A stretch of DNA of 64,000 nucleotides from an uncultured Oscillospiraceae bacterium (GTDB lineage Bacteria > Bacillota > Clostridia > Oscillospirales > Ruminococcaceae), in contig UQBC01000007.1 of assembly GCA_900539195.1 (NCBI GenBank), forward strand, positions 18,114 to 82,113, given 5' to 3'. Below the pieces are notes generated by a model. It was not told the origin of the DNA. It saw only the letters and a program-made list of their open reading frames with translations, and did not search any database. Made by a program: the position numbers and the translations under genes. This document shows, in pieces, positions 25,267-34,726 of the stretch. Every line of letters begins with the position of its first letter. The stretch's first letter is position 1.

Positions 25267-25314
25267 CATTCGTGTAACCGAAAATTTAATGTGTTAAAAG
25301 AGAAAGAGGACAAA

Positions 25315-26358
25315 ATGTTAATTGCGGTAATCGCTCTTGTGATAGGCGCTGCACTGTATGTTATGAACATGGTCGGCGTGAACATCAATGCAAATGTTAT
25401 ATGCTCGCTTTGCGTGCTGATAGTGGGATTCGCTATGCTGATAAAGGGTGCGGATCTGTTTGTTGAGGGTGCGTCAAAAATTGCGGCTAAATTCAAGATC
25501 CCCCAGATAGTAATAGGTCTTACGATAGTGGCGATGGGTACTTCTGCGCCTGAGGCGGCTATCAGTATAAGTGCGGCGTTTCAGGATGCGGCGGCTATTT
25601 CGATAGGTAACGTGGTGGGCAGTAATATTATGAACATACTGCTGATACTCGGCGTCAGTGCACTGATAACAAACCTTAAGATAAAGCCGAACACACTTAA
25701 ATTCGAGATACCGTTTGTTGTATTCATTACAGCCGTATTACTGCTGCTCGGTTGGATAGGCGGTGGACTTGACAAGATAGACGGCGTGATTATGCTGGTG
25801 CTTTTTGCGGCGTTCTTAGGCTATCTGTTCTACCTTTACAAGAAGGGTGACGACAGCTCGGCAGATGAAGTGCCACAGCTTACCGAAAAGGACAAGTTGC
25901 CCATACTGATATTGATAACTCTTGTCGGACTTGTGAGTATCGTGCTCGGAAGCGACCTTACGGTTTCGTCCGCAAAGAGCATAGCACAGGTTATCGGCGT
26001 TGATGACAGAACTATCTCGCTGACCGTTGTAGCATTCGGTACGTCGCTGCCGGAGCTTATAACCTGCATTGCGGCTTCGCTCAAGAAGAAATCCGATATT
26101 GCTATAGGCAATATAATCGGCAGTAACATTTTTAATATCTTGTTCGTTGTAGGTCTGGCGTCAATATTCTCGCCGAGCGTACTGACCTTCGGTGAGGCAT
26201 TTATCATTGACACGATAGTTGCGATAGCTACCGCTGTACTGCTGGGTCTGCTCGTTTTACGCAAAAAGGAGCTTACAAGAGCCGGCGGTATAATTATGCT
26301 CGTTGCTTACGCAGGATATTTTGCGTATCTGTTTATAAATCCGCTCGGACTTGCTTAA
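25315..26358 (+). CDS. Calcium/sodium antiporter (CaCA family, YrbG-like)
   Basis: 347-residue membrane protein with the inverted duplicated alpha-repeats of the CaCA superfamily: GLTIVAMGTSAPE...GNVVGSN in the first half and LTVVAFGTSLPEL...GNIIGSN in the second, separated by a hydrophilic linker near residue 180. About ten membrane helices. Predicted to exchange Ca2+ for Na+ or a similar cation. ATG 25315 has AGAGGA upstream; a GTG at 25291 is in frame but lacks an RBS. The GNAT gene follows 13 bp later. Confidence 0.9.
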   Translation: MLIAVIALVIGAALYVMNMVGVNINANVICSLCVLIVGFAMLIKGADLFVEGASKIAAKFKIPQIVIGLTIVAMGTSAPEAAISISAAFQDAAAISIGNVVGSNIMNILLILGVSALITNLKIKPNTLKFEIPFVVFITAVLLLLGWIGGGLDKIDGVIMLVLFAAFLGYLFYLYKKGDDSSADEVPQLTEKDKLPILILITLVGLVSIVLGSDLTVSSAKSIAQVIGVDDRTISLTVVAFGTSLPELITCIAASLKKKSDIAIGNIIGSNIFNILFVVGLASIFSPSVLTFGEAFIIDTIVAIATAVLLGLLVLRKKELTRAGGIIMLVAYAGYFAYLFINPLGLA

Positions 26359-26371
26359 AAGGGAGAAAAAC

Positions 26372-26818
26372 ATGATATTCGATAAGATAAGAAAAGACGA
26401 CCGTGATGAATTTCTCGCTATGGAGCATGACTTTTATCATTCGCCTGCGGTGCTTCATCCTATCCCTGACGCAAATCATGAACTGACATTCAATGTGCTT
26501 ACGGAAGGTTCGCCGTACGCAGTGTGCTTTATATTCCGCAGCGACGATAAAAAAGAGGTTTACGGTTTTGCTCTGCTTGCGCTTACTTATTCAAACGAGG
26601 CAGGCGGTATGGTGGTGTGGCTTGAGGAGATATATGTAAAGCCGGAGCATCGCTGTAAGGGCATAACCGGAGAGTTCTTCAAATTCATCGAAAAGGAATA
26701 TGCCGATGTTGCAAGAATCCGTCTTGAAACAGAGCCTGACAACGAAAGAGCGGTAAGGCTGTACGAAAGAAACGGATTCACAAAACTCGGTTATTCGCAG
26801 ATGTATAAAGATAATTAA
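26372..26818 (+). CDS. GNAT family N-acetyltransferase
   Basis: 148 residues. VVWLEEIYVKPEHRCKGI is the acetyl-CoA binding loop (R-x-x-G-x-G/A type), ETEPDNERAVRLYERNGF is the C-terminal GNAT signature. Substrate not predictable. Begins 13 bp after the exchanger stop with GGGAGA as RBS. Confidence 0.82.
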   Translation: MIFDKIRKDDRDEFLAMEHDFYHSPAVLHPIPDANHELTFNVLTEGSPYAVCFIFRSDDKKEVYGFALLALTYSNEAGGMVVWLEEIYVKPEHRCKGITGEFFKFIEKEYADVARIRLETEPDNERAVRLYERNGFTKLGYSQMYKDN

Positions 26819-26895
26819 CTTAAAAAACGTGTAAACGGTGTGAAAACGCAAAATTCGTTGTTGTAATTAAACAAAAATATTTTTTAAGTTTGGAT

Positions 26896-26934
26896 CAACT
26901 AATAGTTGAATGACAAGAGGAAATTTGTTATAAT
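26896..26934 (+). promoter_or_regulatory. Promoter of paralog 5 with palindrome over the -35
   Basis: TTGAAT (26906-26911), 17 bp, TATAAT (26929-26934). A CAACTA/TAGTTG inverted repeat (26896-26908, extendable by one T-A pair each side) overlaps the -35, as a repressor or activator site might. Confidence 0.6.
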
Positions 26935-26980
26935 AATTAGGTAATTAAGCGGCAGTGAAAGACCGTACAGGAGGTAAATG

Positions 26981-28486
26981 ATGAAAAATACGACCAAAAA
27001 GATTTCAGCAGCAGCTCTTGCTCTGATAATGGGTGCTACAGCATTCACGGGTTGTTCAGGCGGTACAGCAACAAGCGGCGGAACAGCAAACGGCGCTGAT
27101 TCTTCTGCAGAGAGCACAACAGCTACAGGCAGCCAGAAGATAATGTCTTCAAACGAAGATGTCAAGAGTGCGATCGACAACGTTTCGGTAGCAGAGGACT
27201 ACAAGAATATCAAGGTGGACACCAAGCTTAAGTTTATGGCATGGTATGACATTCAGGAGGCGGCTTCTTCTGTAGAACTCTTCAAATCGATGTACGGCAC
27301 ACCCAAGAACAAGCCCGAAGGCTATGAGAGCGTAGCGGATGAAAACGTATTTGTTAATGTAAGAGTTTCAAACTATGCAAACAGATATGTTGACCTTGCA
27401 AAGCTTGTACAGTCAGATGACTCGCCTGATACATTCCCATTTGAAACCTCTAACTATCCCTATGGTATTTACCAGAACCTGTTCCAGCCTATCGATGGCG
27501 TTATCGATACCACGACAGATGACTGGGCAGATTATAAGGATATTATAGATATGTTCAACTGGGGCGGTAAGGTCTACACACCTATCGTTGACGTAAACCC
27601 CGCAACGCTTCTTTGGTACAGAAAGTCGATAATCGAAGAGAACGGCTTTGACGATCCCTGGGAGCTCTTTGAAAAGGGTGAATGGACATGGTCAAAGTGC
27701 ATAGAGATGGCAAGAAAGTTCACAGATCCCGATAATGCCAAGTATGCATTTGACGGTTACGGACTTGACCACGCATTCATCGCTACAACAGGTAAGCCAC
27801 TCATCGGTCTTGAGAGCGGCAAGCTTGTAAGCAACCTTAACGATGCCAATGTTGAAAAGTGCATGGATATGCTCCGCACATTTGATGATACACAGGAACA
27901 GCTCCGTTACCCCAGAGAGATCGAAAACAACTGGGCACCCAGCTATCCCGAGTGGGTAAACGGTAATACTCTCTTCCTTGAAGACGGTACATGGAGATAC
28001 GAGGAAACATGGAGACTGTATAAGAAAAAGCAGAAGTGGGATGATGATGAGATCAACTTTGTTCCATTCCCCCAGATGGACGGTTCTGATACATATTATC
28101 AGGAAATGAAGCAGGATGCATTTATGTTCGTTTCAGGTTCTAAGAACGCTGACGGTTATAAAGCATGGATCTATGCTAACCTCTTGGCTTCCAAGGATGA
28201 AGAAGTAAAGAAGGCAGGCAGACAGCAGTCTATAGATGAGTTTGATTGGACAGACACACTGCTTGACAGACTTGATAAGCTGAAGAATCCCGAAACATTC
28301 TCAGCGGTATTCGAGTTCAAGAACGGTATCGGCGCAGATATCGCTGACTCTTCAACAGGTGAGAACCCTGTAGGTCACCTCACGTCAGACGTTGTAATGG
28401 GCGGTAGTTCATTTGCAACTGTTCGTGAAGAAAACAGAGGCGTTATCGAAGCAAGAATAAAGGAACTCAATGCTACTGTTTCCTAA
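26981..28486 (+). CDS. Extracellular solute-binding lipoprotein, paralog 5
   Basis: 501 residues, lipobox FTGC, Ser/Thr/Gly-rich linker, solute-binding domain. It is the close sister of paralog 4: ADENVFVNVrVSxYA, LVQSDDSPDxFPFE, EWVNGNTLFxEDGTWRYEETW and KWDDDEINFVPFPQMDGSD are shared nearly word for word. Two adjacent ATGs (26978, 26981) exist; the second is better spaced from AGGAGG. Strong promoter and terminator define a single-gene unit. Like its paralogs it has no linked permease or ATPase. Confidence 0.8.
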   Translation: MKNTTKKISAAALALIMGATAFTGCSGGTATSGGTANGADSSAESTTATGSQKIMSSNEDVKSAIDNVSVAEDYKNIKVDTKLKFMAWYDIQEAASSVELFKSMYGTPKNKPEGYESVADENVFVNVRVSNYANRYVDLAKLVQSDDSPDTFPFETSNYPYGIYQNLFQPIDGVIDTTTDDWADYKDIIDMFNWGGKVYTPIVDVNPATLLWYRKSIIEENGFDDPWELFEKGEWTWSKCIEMARKFTDPDNAKYAFDGYGLDHAFIATTGKPLIGLESGKLVSNLNDANVEKCMDMLRTFDDTQEQLRYPREIENNWAPSYPEWVNGNTLFLEDGTWRYEETWRLYKKKQKWDDDEINFVPFPQMDGSDTYYQEMKQDAFMFVSGSKNADGYKAWIYANLLASKDEEVKKAGRQQSIDEFDWTDTLLDRLDKLKNPETFSAVFEFKNGIGADIADSSTGENPVGHLTSDVVMGGSSFATVREENRGVIEARIKELNATVS

Positions 28487-28507
28487 GCTTTGAATAATCA
28501 TTGCATA

Positions 28508-28542
28508 AAAAATTCCGACGGTATTTTGCCGTCGGAATTTTT
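28508..28542. terminator. Bidirectional terminator between paralog 5 and DUF4363 gene
   Basis: AAAAATTCCGACGG/CCGTCGGAATTTTT, 14-bp stem with 7-nt loop, A-run on one side and T-run on the other, so it can serve both converging genes. Confidence 0.88.
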
Positions 28543-28547
28543 GTATA

Positions 28548-28925
28548 TTACAGCACACTTGAAAAGGTTAAATGCTGTCTTGTTATATATAGTTCTATAA
28601 GCCTTTTAAGGACTGCGCATTCCGAATAGATATCGTCCTCTCCGCTCTTGGCAAATACCTTTATCCGTGACAGACACATAGCTATCTCGTTATCGCATTC
28701 GGTATCCTCAACGAAGATAGTATCCTGCGAAAGCCCTCGCCAGATATCCTCGGCATACGCCGCCATTTCGGCGGCTTTTTGTTTGTCATCATTATCTATA
28801 GCCTGTGTTATCCCATCGGCTGTGATATATATTTCTTTAGCACGATTATCGGAATAGTTATATCCGAATATCGCAAACGCTACCATAGCCGCAACTATTA
28901 CGGCGCAAGTTACCATTCTTCCCAT
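28548..28925 (-). CDS. DUF4363 family protein
   Basis: 125 residues: one N-terminal membrane segment (VTCAVIVAAMVAFAIFGY) then a mostly helical, charged extracytoplasmic part (DDKQKAAEMAAYAEDIWRGL). This matches the DUF4363 pattern, commonly encoded next to DUF421 proteins in Clostridia. Start overlaps the upstream stop by one base (TAATG), with GAGGAG as RBS. Function unknown. Confidence 0.72.
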   Translation of the reverse strand: MGRMVTCAVIVAAMVAFAIFGYNYSDNRAKEIYITADGITQAIDNDDKQKAAEMAAYAEDIWRGLSQDTIFVEDTECDNEIAMCLSRIKVFAKSGEDDIYSECAVLKRLIELYITRQHLTFSSVL

Positions 28926-29641
28926 TACTGTTTCTCCTCGGGTCTGCATATTGACTTTGTACCGCTTTCGTTGTCGGATTTAAGCACGGTGTAAACGCCT
29001 TTATCAACGCTGTCTGTAAGCAGGAATATATCCTTTATATCAAGTCCCATTTCCTTTATCATACTGCGCAGTTTCTTTTCGTCACCGTTCCAGCGGCGCA
29101 GTCCGGGATAATTGATATCTCCGTCCTTGATAAGCAGGCAGGGAGGATCGCAATTCTGAACTTTTATATCCATATCGCCGTTTTCAACGTTTCTGTAACA
29201 GCTTTTCTGATAGAAGTTGATCTTGCCGGTGGTTTCAACTATAGCATACTGCACCTGTGAAATGTCAAATATCATGCACTCACGCATAGATTCCATCAGC
29301 TCGTCGACACTGTAGCGCAGGTGTTTCATCACTCTGCGATCGATAATGCCGTTTGTTATGATTATCTGCGGTGTTCCCGTGACAAGACGACGGAAGCGTG
29401 AGCTTTTCAGCATAATGAACGACATGAATACGTCAAGACAAACTATCATCAGTATCGGTATAACGCCGTATATCATCGGAACTGTCGAGTCCTCAAGCGA
29501 AAGTGTTGCAATGTTTGAGATAAGTATGGTAGTAACAAGTTCAGACGGCTGGAGCTGTGCCAGTTGTTTCTTACCCATAAGCCTGAGTGCAAACATTATA
29601 AGAATGTACAAAAGTACCGAACGAATAATTATTATCAGCAT
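28925..29641 (-). CDS. DUF421 (YetF-like) membrane protein
   Basis: 238 residues. Three N-terminal membrane helices (IIIIRSVLLYILIMFALRLMGKKQ..., LVTTILISNIATLSLED, ILMIVCLDVFMSFIML) followed by a cytoplasmic DUF421 domain with the family motifs GKxQ-LQPSE and DxSQVQYAIxE. Proteins of this type occur in Bacillus and Clostridium, several in sporulation contexts. A link to the adjacent germination operon is suggested only by position. Function unknown. Confidence 0.82.
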   Translation of the reverse strand: MLIIIIRSVLLYILIMFALRLMGKKQLAQLQPSELVTTILISNIATLSLEDSTVPMIYGVIPILMIVCLDVFMSFIMLKSSRFRRLVTGTPQIIITNGIIDRRVMKHLRYSVDELMESMRECMIFDISQVQYAIVETTGKINFYQKSCYRNVENGDMDIKVQNCDPPCLLIKDGDINYPGLRRWNGDEKKLRSMIKEMGLDIKDIFLLTDSVDKGVYTVLKSDNESGTKSICRPEEKQ

Positions 29642-29729
29642 ATTGCCTCCATAGTCGGGAAAGATAATTGATAGATTTTATTTCAACGCTATTATTTACA
29701 GATTACTTTTTATTATGCGAGGACTTGTG

Positions 29730-31286
29730 ATGAGGAATATAAAAAAGCCGGATTTTTCCGAAAAGAACACCGAACCCGTAAACAGATCCGATACCGCACT
29801 GTCGTCAAATCTTGATGAAAACTGCTGTGCCGTAAGGGCACTTATGAACAATAGTTCGGATCTTATAATAAAATATTTTACCGCAGGGGGTCACAAGATG
29901 GCGGTTATCACCTGCGAGGGAATGATAGGCAAGGCTGACCTTGCAAATCTTATCTTCCGCCCGCTGGTATCATCTCCTCCCGGAATAGCCGATGATAACG
30001 AGTTTTTCTGTGCGGTATGCGCCGATATGCCTATAGCGGAGGAACAAAAGCAGGTATATGACATTGGCGCACTCTGCCTTAATATAATGTCGGGATTTGC
30101 CGTTCTGCTTTGTAATGGCGCTTCGTTCGGAATAGCGATAGGGATACAGGGCTTTGCACACCGAAGCGTAGACGAGCCTTCAACGCACATAAATCTGAGA
30201 GCGTCAAGAGAGGGCTTTATTGAGGTGGTAAGAACCAACGTTGCTATGGTAAGGCGGAGAATGAAATCCCCGACGCTGAAAACGATGATGATGACCATAG
30301 GGGAACGTAGCAAGACCGATGTTTCGGTTTGCTATCTTACCGACAAGGCGGATATGAATATCGTAAACGCCGTGACGGATAAGCTGAAGAACATTCCGCT
30401 TAACACTATTGCAGGGGGTGAGTATTTACAGAGCTTTCTTGAAGATGATGATTCTGTCCTTTTCTCACAGATATATACAACCGAACGTCCAGATGTATTT
30501 GTATCGAAGCTGTACGAGGGCAGAGTGGGGATAATCGTGGACGGAACGCCTTTTGCGCTTGTTCTTCCGTGTCTGTTTGCGGAGAACTTTGTAACGATGG
30601 ACGATTATACGCATAAGCCGTACTTTTCGGCGTTTCTTCGTATCATACGTTTCTTTGCGTTTATTGCAGGGGCTGTTCTGCCGGGTCTTTATGTCGCACT
30701 GTGTAACTTTCACCCGGAAATGTTCCGCTCGGCGCTTTTGCTGAATATTTATTCATCGGAGCAGACTACCGCCTATCCCGTATTCGGAGAGTGCCTTATA
30801 ATGTATATCCTGTATGAGATAATGAGGGAGGCGGGGCTGAGGCTGCCGCAGAGCATAGGTCACGCAGTAAGCATAGTCGGAGGTCTTGTGATAGGAGAAA
30901 TCTCGGTATCGGCGGGTCTTATGAGCGCACCTGTGGTGCTTATCATAGCGGCAACCGGACTATGCTCGTTTGCCGTACCGGATCTATACGACAGCTGTAT
31001 GATACTGAGGCTGGTATTTATAGTCGCAGGAGGTACGTTTGGCTTGTTCGGAATTACAGCCGTCGGTGTTGTTATATTTTTCAGAATGTGTTCAAAAAAC
31101 ACATACGGAGTGCCGTATACCGCACCGTTTGCGCCTGTGACGCTGAAAAGCATTATCCGTGATACGTTTCGCAGGGAAAGCTGGAAGAAGCTGTCTGATA
31201 CGGATATGACGGTACAGCAGTTATCGGGCAAGGCAAAGAGCGGTCACGGCGCAGAAAGGACGGGAGGCAATGAGCAGGATAAGTAA
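29730..31286 (+). CDS. Spore germination protein GerA family (A subunit)
   Basis: 518 residues with the GerA/SpoVAF layout: hydrophilic N-terminal domain (about 1-285), then about five membrane helices in the 'FARIIRFFAFIAGAVLPGLYVAL'-like C-terminal part with the conserved YPVFGE and RLPQSIGHAVSIVGGLVIGE blocks. It is the A component of a nutrient germinant receptor in the spore inner membrane. Start ATG 29730 follows GAGGACTTGTG. The B gene starts within its last 17 bp. A forespore sigma-G promoter would be expected; I could not identify one with confidence in the 88 bp upstream. Confidence 0.93.
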   Translation: MRNIKKPDFSEKNTEPVNRSDTALSSNLDENCCAVRALMNNSSDLIIKYFTAGGHKMAVITCEGMIGKADLANLIFRPLVSSPPGIADDNEFFCAVCADMPIAEEQKQVYDIGALCLNIMSGFAVLLCNGASFGIAIGIQGFAHRSVDEPSTHINLRASREGFIEVVRTNVAMVRRRMKSPTLKTMMMTIGERSKTDVSVCYLTDKADMNIVNAVTDKLKNIPLNTIAGGEYLQSFLEDDDSVLFSQIYTTERPDVFVSKLYEGRVGIIVDGTPFALVLPCLFAENFVTMDDYTHKPYFSAFLRIIRFFAFIAGAVLPGLYVALCNFHPEMFRSALLLNIYSSEQTTAYPVFGECLIMYILYEIMREAGLRLPQSIGHAVSIVGGLVIGEISVSAGLMSAPVVLIIAATGLCSFAVPDLYDSCMILRLVFIVAGGTFGLFGITAVGVVIFFRMCSKNTYGVPYTAPFAPVTLKSIIRDTFRRESWKKLSDTDMTVQQLSGKAKSGHGAERTGGNEQDK

Positions 31287-32343
31287 CAGACAGCTTGTTA
31301 TCACGTTTCTTGCCTGCAGGCTGTCGGCGGAAATGATGACTCTGTCTGCCGAAACCGTATTATACGGACCGGATCGCTTCACGGCGATATTTCTTGCAAA
31401 AATTATTGCGGCACTGCTTTATATTCCTCTTATCCTTGTGACGCTGAGGTTCAAGGGGGATAGCCCTATAACCTGTGCTTTCAGAAGAAATAAGATCTTC
31501 GGGGCAGCTGTGGGGGTTATTCTGGCTGTTACCCTGACGGCGACCGCCGTGCAGACGGTCATAAGCATACAGCATTATATAACCGATACGCTGTTGAATA
31601 ACATTCTGACAATATCGGGTATTGCTGTGCTTGTCGCCGTGTCGGTATACGGTGCATTGAAGGGGCTTAGTGCGGTTACGAGAAGCTCTGTGTTTGCGGC
31701 GGCGGTATTCGGTCTGCTGATTTTTCTTATCGGAGTCACTATGTGGGACAAGGTCAATCCGGATTTCATATATCCCGCCTTTATTGAGGACGGGCGGTAC
31801 TTTGTAAAATGTACACTTTCTGAGATAAGTATGAACAGCGAAATTCTGATTTTTGCGGTGATAACCGATGAAATACGCAGTAAACCGCATAAAACGGTAC
31901 TTTATTATCTGCCGCTCCTGCTTGTGATACTGGAATTTCTTAACCTGCTCTACAACCTTATATTAGGTCCTTATATGAGTAAAGTTGAATACCCTCTGTA
32001 TATTATCGCAGCTTTATCCGATATTGTAATATTCCGCAGGCTTGACGGAATAGACGCTATAGTGTGGCTGATGTGCGGAATTATTAAAACGGCGCTTATT
32101 ATATATTGCGTAGGGCGGATATATTCTGTGTGCAGTAAGAGACCCGACACGAAAAAGGCGGTTGTGGTATACGGAGCGTTTATATTTATGCTGTGTATGG
32201 TGCTTGGCAGTGACAGAACGGTATACGAGCATTTCAGGAGCGTTATGTCGGGCGGAATACACATATTGCTCGGCGGTGTTGCAGTTCCGCTGACGGCGCT
32301 TGTTGCAGGCAGAAAAAAGCAGAGCGAAGGAGAAAAGAAATGA
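31270..32343 (+). CDS. Spore germination protein GerB family (B subunit)
   Basis: 357-residue polytopic membrane protein of the GerAB/amino-acid permease type with about ten helices. ISNRQLVITFLACRLSAEMM at the start and FIEDGRYFVKC near residue 175 match the endospore germination permease family. It is the germinant-binding subunit in characterised receptors. Overlaps gerA by 17 bp and gerC by 4 bp, so the operon is tightly coupled. Germinant identity cannot be read from sequence. Confidence 0.92.
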   Translation: MSRISNRQLVITFLACRLSAEMMTLSAETVLYGPDRFTAIFLAKIIAALLYIPLILVTLRFKGDSPITCAFRRNKIFGAAVGVILAVTLTATAVQTVISIQHYITDTLLNNILTISGIAVLVAVSVYGALKGLSAVTRSSVFAAAVFGLLIFLIGVTMWDKVNPDFIYPAFIEDGRYFVKCTLSEISMNSEILIFAVITDEIRSKPHKTVLYYLPLLLVILEFLNLLYNLILGPYMSKVEYPLYIIAALSDIVIFRRLDGIDAIVWLMCGIIKTALIIYCVGRIYSVCSKRPDTKKAVVVYGAFIFMLCMVLGSDRTVYEHFRSVMSGGIHILLGGVAVPLTALVAGRKKQSEGEKK

Positions 32344-33548
32344 GAATGATAAGAGCGGTTGCTATAATGCTTGCGCTGACTGTGACAATAACCCTTGTCG
32401 GCTGTGTCAGCTATGTTGACCTGTCCGACAGGGCGATAGTGCAGGCGATAGGGATAGACTATCTTCCTGACAAAAAGGTATATCGTATAAGTATGCAGTA
32501 TTTCAATCAATCGAGCGAGGGCGGACAGAATCAGATAGACAAGACGCAGGACAATGTGCTGAAAAGCGTAGGGGAGGGCGAAAGCATATTTGCGGCGGCG
32601 AAAAACGCTTCGATGCTGACGGGAAAGGATCTTCTGCTGAGCGAAAACAGGCTGATAATCATCGGAAAAGAACTGAGGAAGTATAAGCTGGGCGATACGC
32701 TTGAATTCTTTGTGGGCAATTATCATTCGCATCCGCAGGCATATGTTGCCGCCGCAGAGGATACGGCAGAGGAACTGCTCGATATACGCTTCAAGGAAGG
32801 CTCGACCTCTTCGCAGAGATTGGCGAACCTTATACACAACGCATCGGTCGAAAGCAGGAACAAAAGCACATATCCCTACCAGGTGATGACTATGCTATGC
32901 ACATCTACGGAGAGCGCATTTCTTCCGCTGCTCAGAACCGCAACACTTAAAACAGATGTAACTATTCCGAAGGAAACCGGAGGCGGTAAGGGCAACGGAG
33001 GCGGAGAAGAACAGAGCGAGGACGGAGAAAAGACGATAATACTTGACGGAGGAGTGGTTTTCAAGGGTGGCAAAGAGCTTTGCAGAGTTGACGATGATGG
33101 GGCAATGGCTATATTCTTTATGAATGATACGCCTTCGGAATATTCGTTTACCGTGCCTTTGGGACAAAACGCAAAGCCGAGCGTTACGCTTATTGAAGTT
33201 ACAAGGAGTATAAAAGCTACAGAATATAACGGTAAGGTGAAATTTGATGTGACATTCAGCGCATCGGGAAAGATAGGGTCGAAGGGCGGAATGAAGGAAG
33301 ATGATAAAAAAGCCGCCGAAAAGGTAGCCGAGCCTGCCGAAAGGGAGCTGAAGCGGAAAATAGAAAGCTCGGTGATACCGATTGCAGAAAAAGGCTGTGA
33401 TGTGTTCGGACTTGAAAATACGCTAAGAAGATGCTGTAACAGATTTTACAGAGAGAATATGGACAGGGTAGGGGAAATAATAGCGGAAAGTGAAATTGAG
33501 GTCAATGTGAATATTGATATTTTTTCGCAGGGAATAGGCGGTGCGTGA
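32340..33548 (+). CDS. Spore germination lipoprotein GerC family (C subunit)
   Basis: 402-residue Ge(r)C lipoprotein. Signal peptide with lipobox (LVGC) at about residue 21, then DLSDRAIVQAIGIDY, the conserved start of GerC domain 1. An unusually Gly/Glu-rich insertion (KETGGGKGNGGGEEQSEDGE) sits near residues 213-232. Completes a three-gene A-B-C receptor operon. Strong evidence that the organism forms endospores. Confidence 0.92.
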   Translation: MRMIRAVAIMLALTVTITLVGCVSYVDLSDRAIVQAIGIDYLPDKKVYRISMQYFNQSSEGGQNQIDKTQDNVLKSVGEGESIFAAAKNASMLTGKDLLLSENRLIIIGKELRKYKLGDTLEFFVGNYHSHPQAYVAAAEDTAEELLDIRFKEGSTSSQRLANLIHNASVESRNKSTYPYQVMTMLCTSTESAFLPLLRTATLKTDVTIPKETGGGKGNGGGEEQSEDGEKTIILDGGVVFKGGKELCRVDDDGAMAIFFMNDTPSEYSFTVPLGQNAKPSVTLIEVTRSIKATEYNGKVKFDVTFSASGKIGSKGGMKEDDKKAAEKVAEPAERELKRKIESSVIPIAEKGCDVFGLENTLRRCCNRFYRENMDRVGEIIAESEIEVNVNIDIFSQGIGGA

Positions 33549-33562
33549 CGGGTGACAGCAAA

Positions 33563-33587
33563 GCTCCCTCACTGTTTGTGAGGGAGC
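33563..33587. terminator. Hairpin between converging gerC and metQ
   Basis: GCTCCCTCAC/GTGAGGGAGC, 10-bp perfect stem, 5-nt loop. U-tracts on either side are short, so it is a weak bidirectional terminator at best. Confidence 0.55.
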
Positions 33588-33631
33588 CGGACTGTATATC
33601 ACTTACTTCAGGAGAAATCTTGTTAGTTAAA

Positions 33632-34546
33632 TCAGAAGATTGCTACAACTGCACCGTTGTACTTTTCGTTGATGAAGTTCTTTACATCGTCTGACTTGAG
33701 AGCCTTTATAAGAGCCTGAATCTTGGGGAGGTTTTCGTTACCGCTCTTTACAGCTACAATGTTTGCGTAGGTCTGAGCCGCATCGCCTGAAGCATCTTCA
33801 ACTGCGAGAGCCTTGCTTATGTCAAGACCTGCGGCAAGAGCATAGTTACCGTTGATGACTGCTAAAGAACCTGCATCGCTGTTTGCAAACTGAGCGGCAA
33901 CCGTATCAGCCTGAACTGTTGTTATCTTGTAGCCGTGGTCATCCTTTATATCGAGCGTTGTAACACCGTCCTTAGCGTTTGCACCCTCGGGAAGCTCGAT
34001 AAGACCTTCCTGCTGTAAGAGAAGAAGCGCTCTTGTTTCGTTGCTGTCATCGGCAGGAATTACGATCGAAGCGCCTTCCTTGACATCTGCCAGCTTTTCA
34101 ACGCCGTTGCCGTAAAGACCGAACGGCTCATAGTGAATGAGTGCGGCGGGAACTATGTCTGTTCCGTTCTTCTCATTGTAGTTGTTGAGGTAGGGTGTGT
34201 GCTGGTGGTAGTTTGCGTCAAGCTCTCCGCTTGCAACTGCGTTGTTGGGCAGTACATAATCATCGTAAATGGTGATCTGAAGATCGTAACCGTCCTTAGC
34301 AAGCTTATCCTTTACAAATTCGAGTATCTCGCCGTGGGGTGTAGCTGTTGCGCCTATCTTGATAACCTTATCATTATTCGCTGTGTTGTCTGCTGAGCTT
34401 TCAGCGGCGCTTGATGTTGCAGAAGATGTATCTGTCGAAGAAGCATCGTTTGATGAAGCTGTTGAGCTTGTGCCGTTTGAGCTGCAAGCTGTAAGTGTTG
34501 CGCCTGCAAGAGCCGCCGTGAGTATCAGTGATAAAATCTTTTTCAT
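33632..34546 (-). CDS. metQ: Methionine ABC transporter substrate-binding lipoprotein MetQ
   Basis: 304 residues. Lipobox LTAC, a Ser/Asn/Thr/Ala linker of about 40 residues, then the NlpA/MetQ domain: IKIGATATPHGEILEF, DANYHQHTPYLNNYN and IVIPADDSNETRALLLLQ. Binds D- or L-methionine (or related sulfur compounds) outside the membrane and passes it to MetI. Last gene of the metN-metI-metQ operon, 180 bp after metI, a wider gap than between metN and metI. The linker is longer than in most MetQ proteins. Confidence 0.93.
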   Translation of the reverse strand: MKKILSLILTAALAGATLTACSSNGTSSTASSNDASSTDTSSATSSAAESSADNTANNDKVIKIGATATPHGEILEFVKDKLAKDGYDLQITIYDDYVLPNNAVASGELDANYHQHTPYLNNYNEKNGTDIVPAALIHYEPFGLYGNGVEKLADVKEGASIVIPADDSNETRALLLLQQEGLIELPEGANAKDGVTTLDIKDDHGYKITTVQADTVAAQFANSDAGSLAVINGNYALAAGLDISKALAVEDASGDAAQTYANIVAVKSGNENLPKIQALIKALKSDDVKNFINEKYNGAVVAIF

Positions 34547-34726
34547 GTTAATTCTCCGTTTCTGCGGTTTTACCGCCTGTCAATGTTGTATTTTGTTTAT
34601 CTTTCTTTGTTCTGCACCGTTAGTTTACGGGTTTTATCTCTTTATATACAACATCGGCGCATTCGTCCGAAACGGAAATTCTGTCTTAAGAGCTTTATGA
34701 AAAGCAGTGACATATTATATCTCTCC

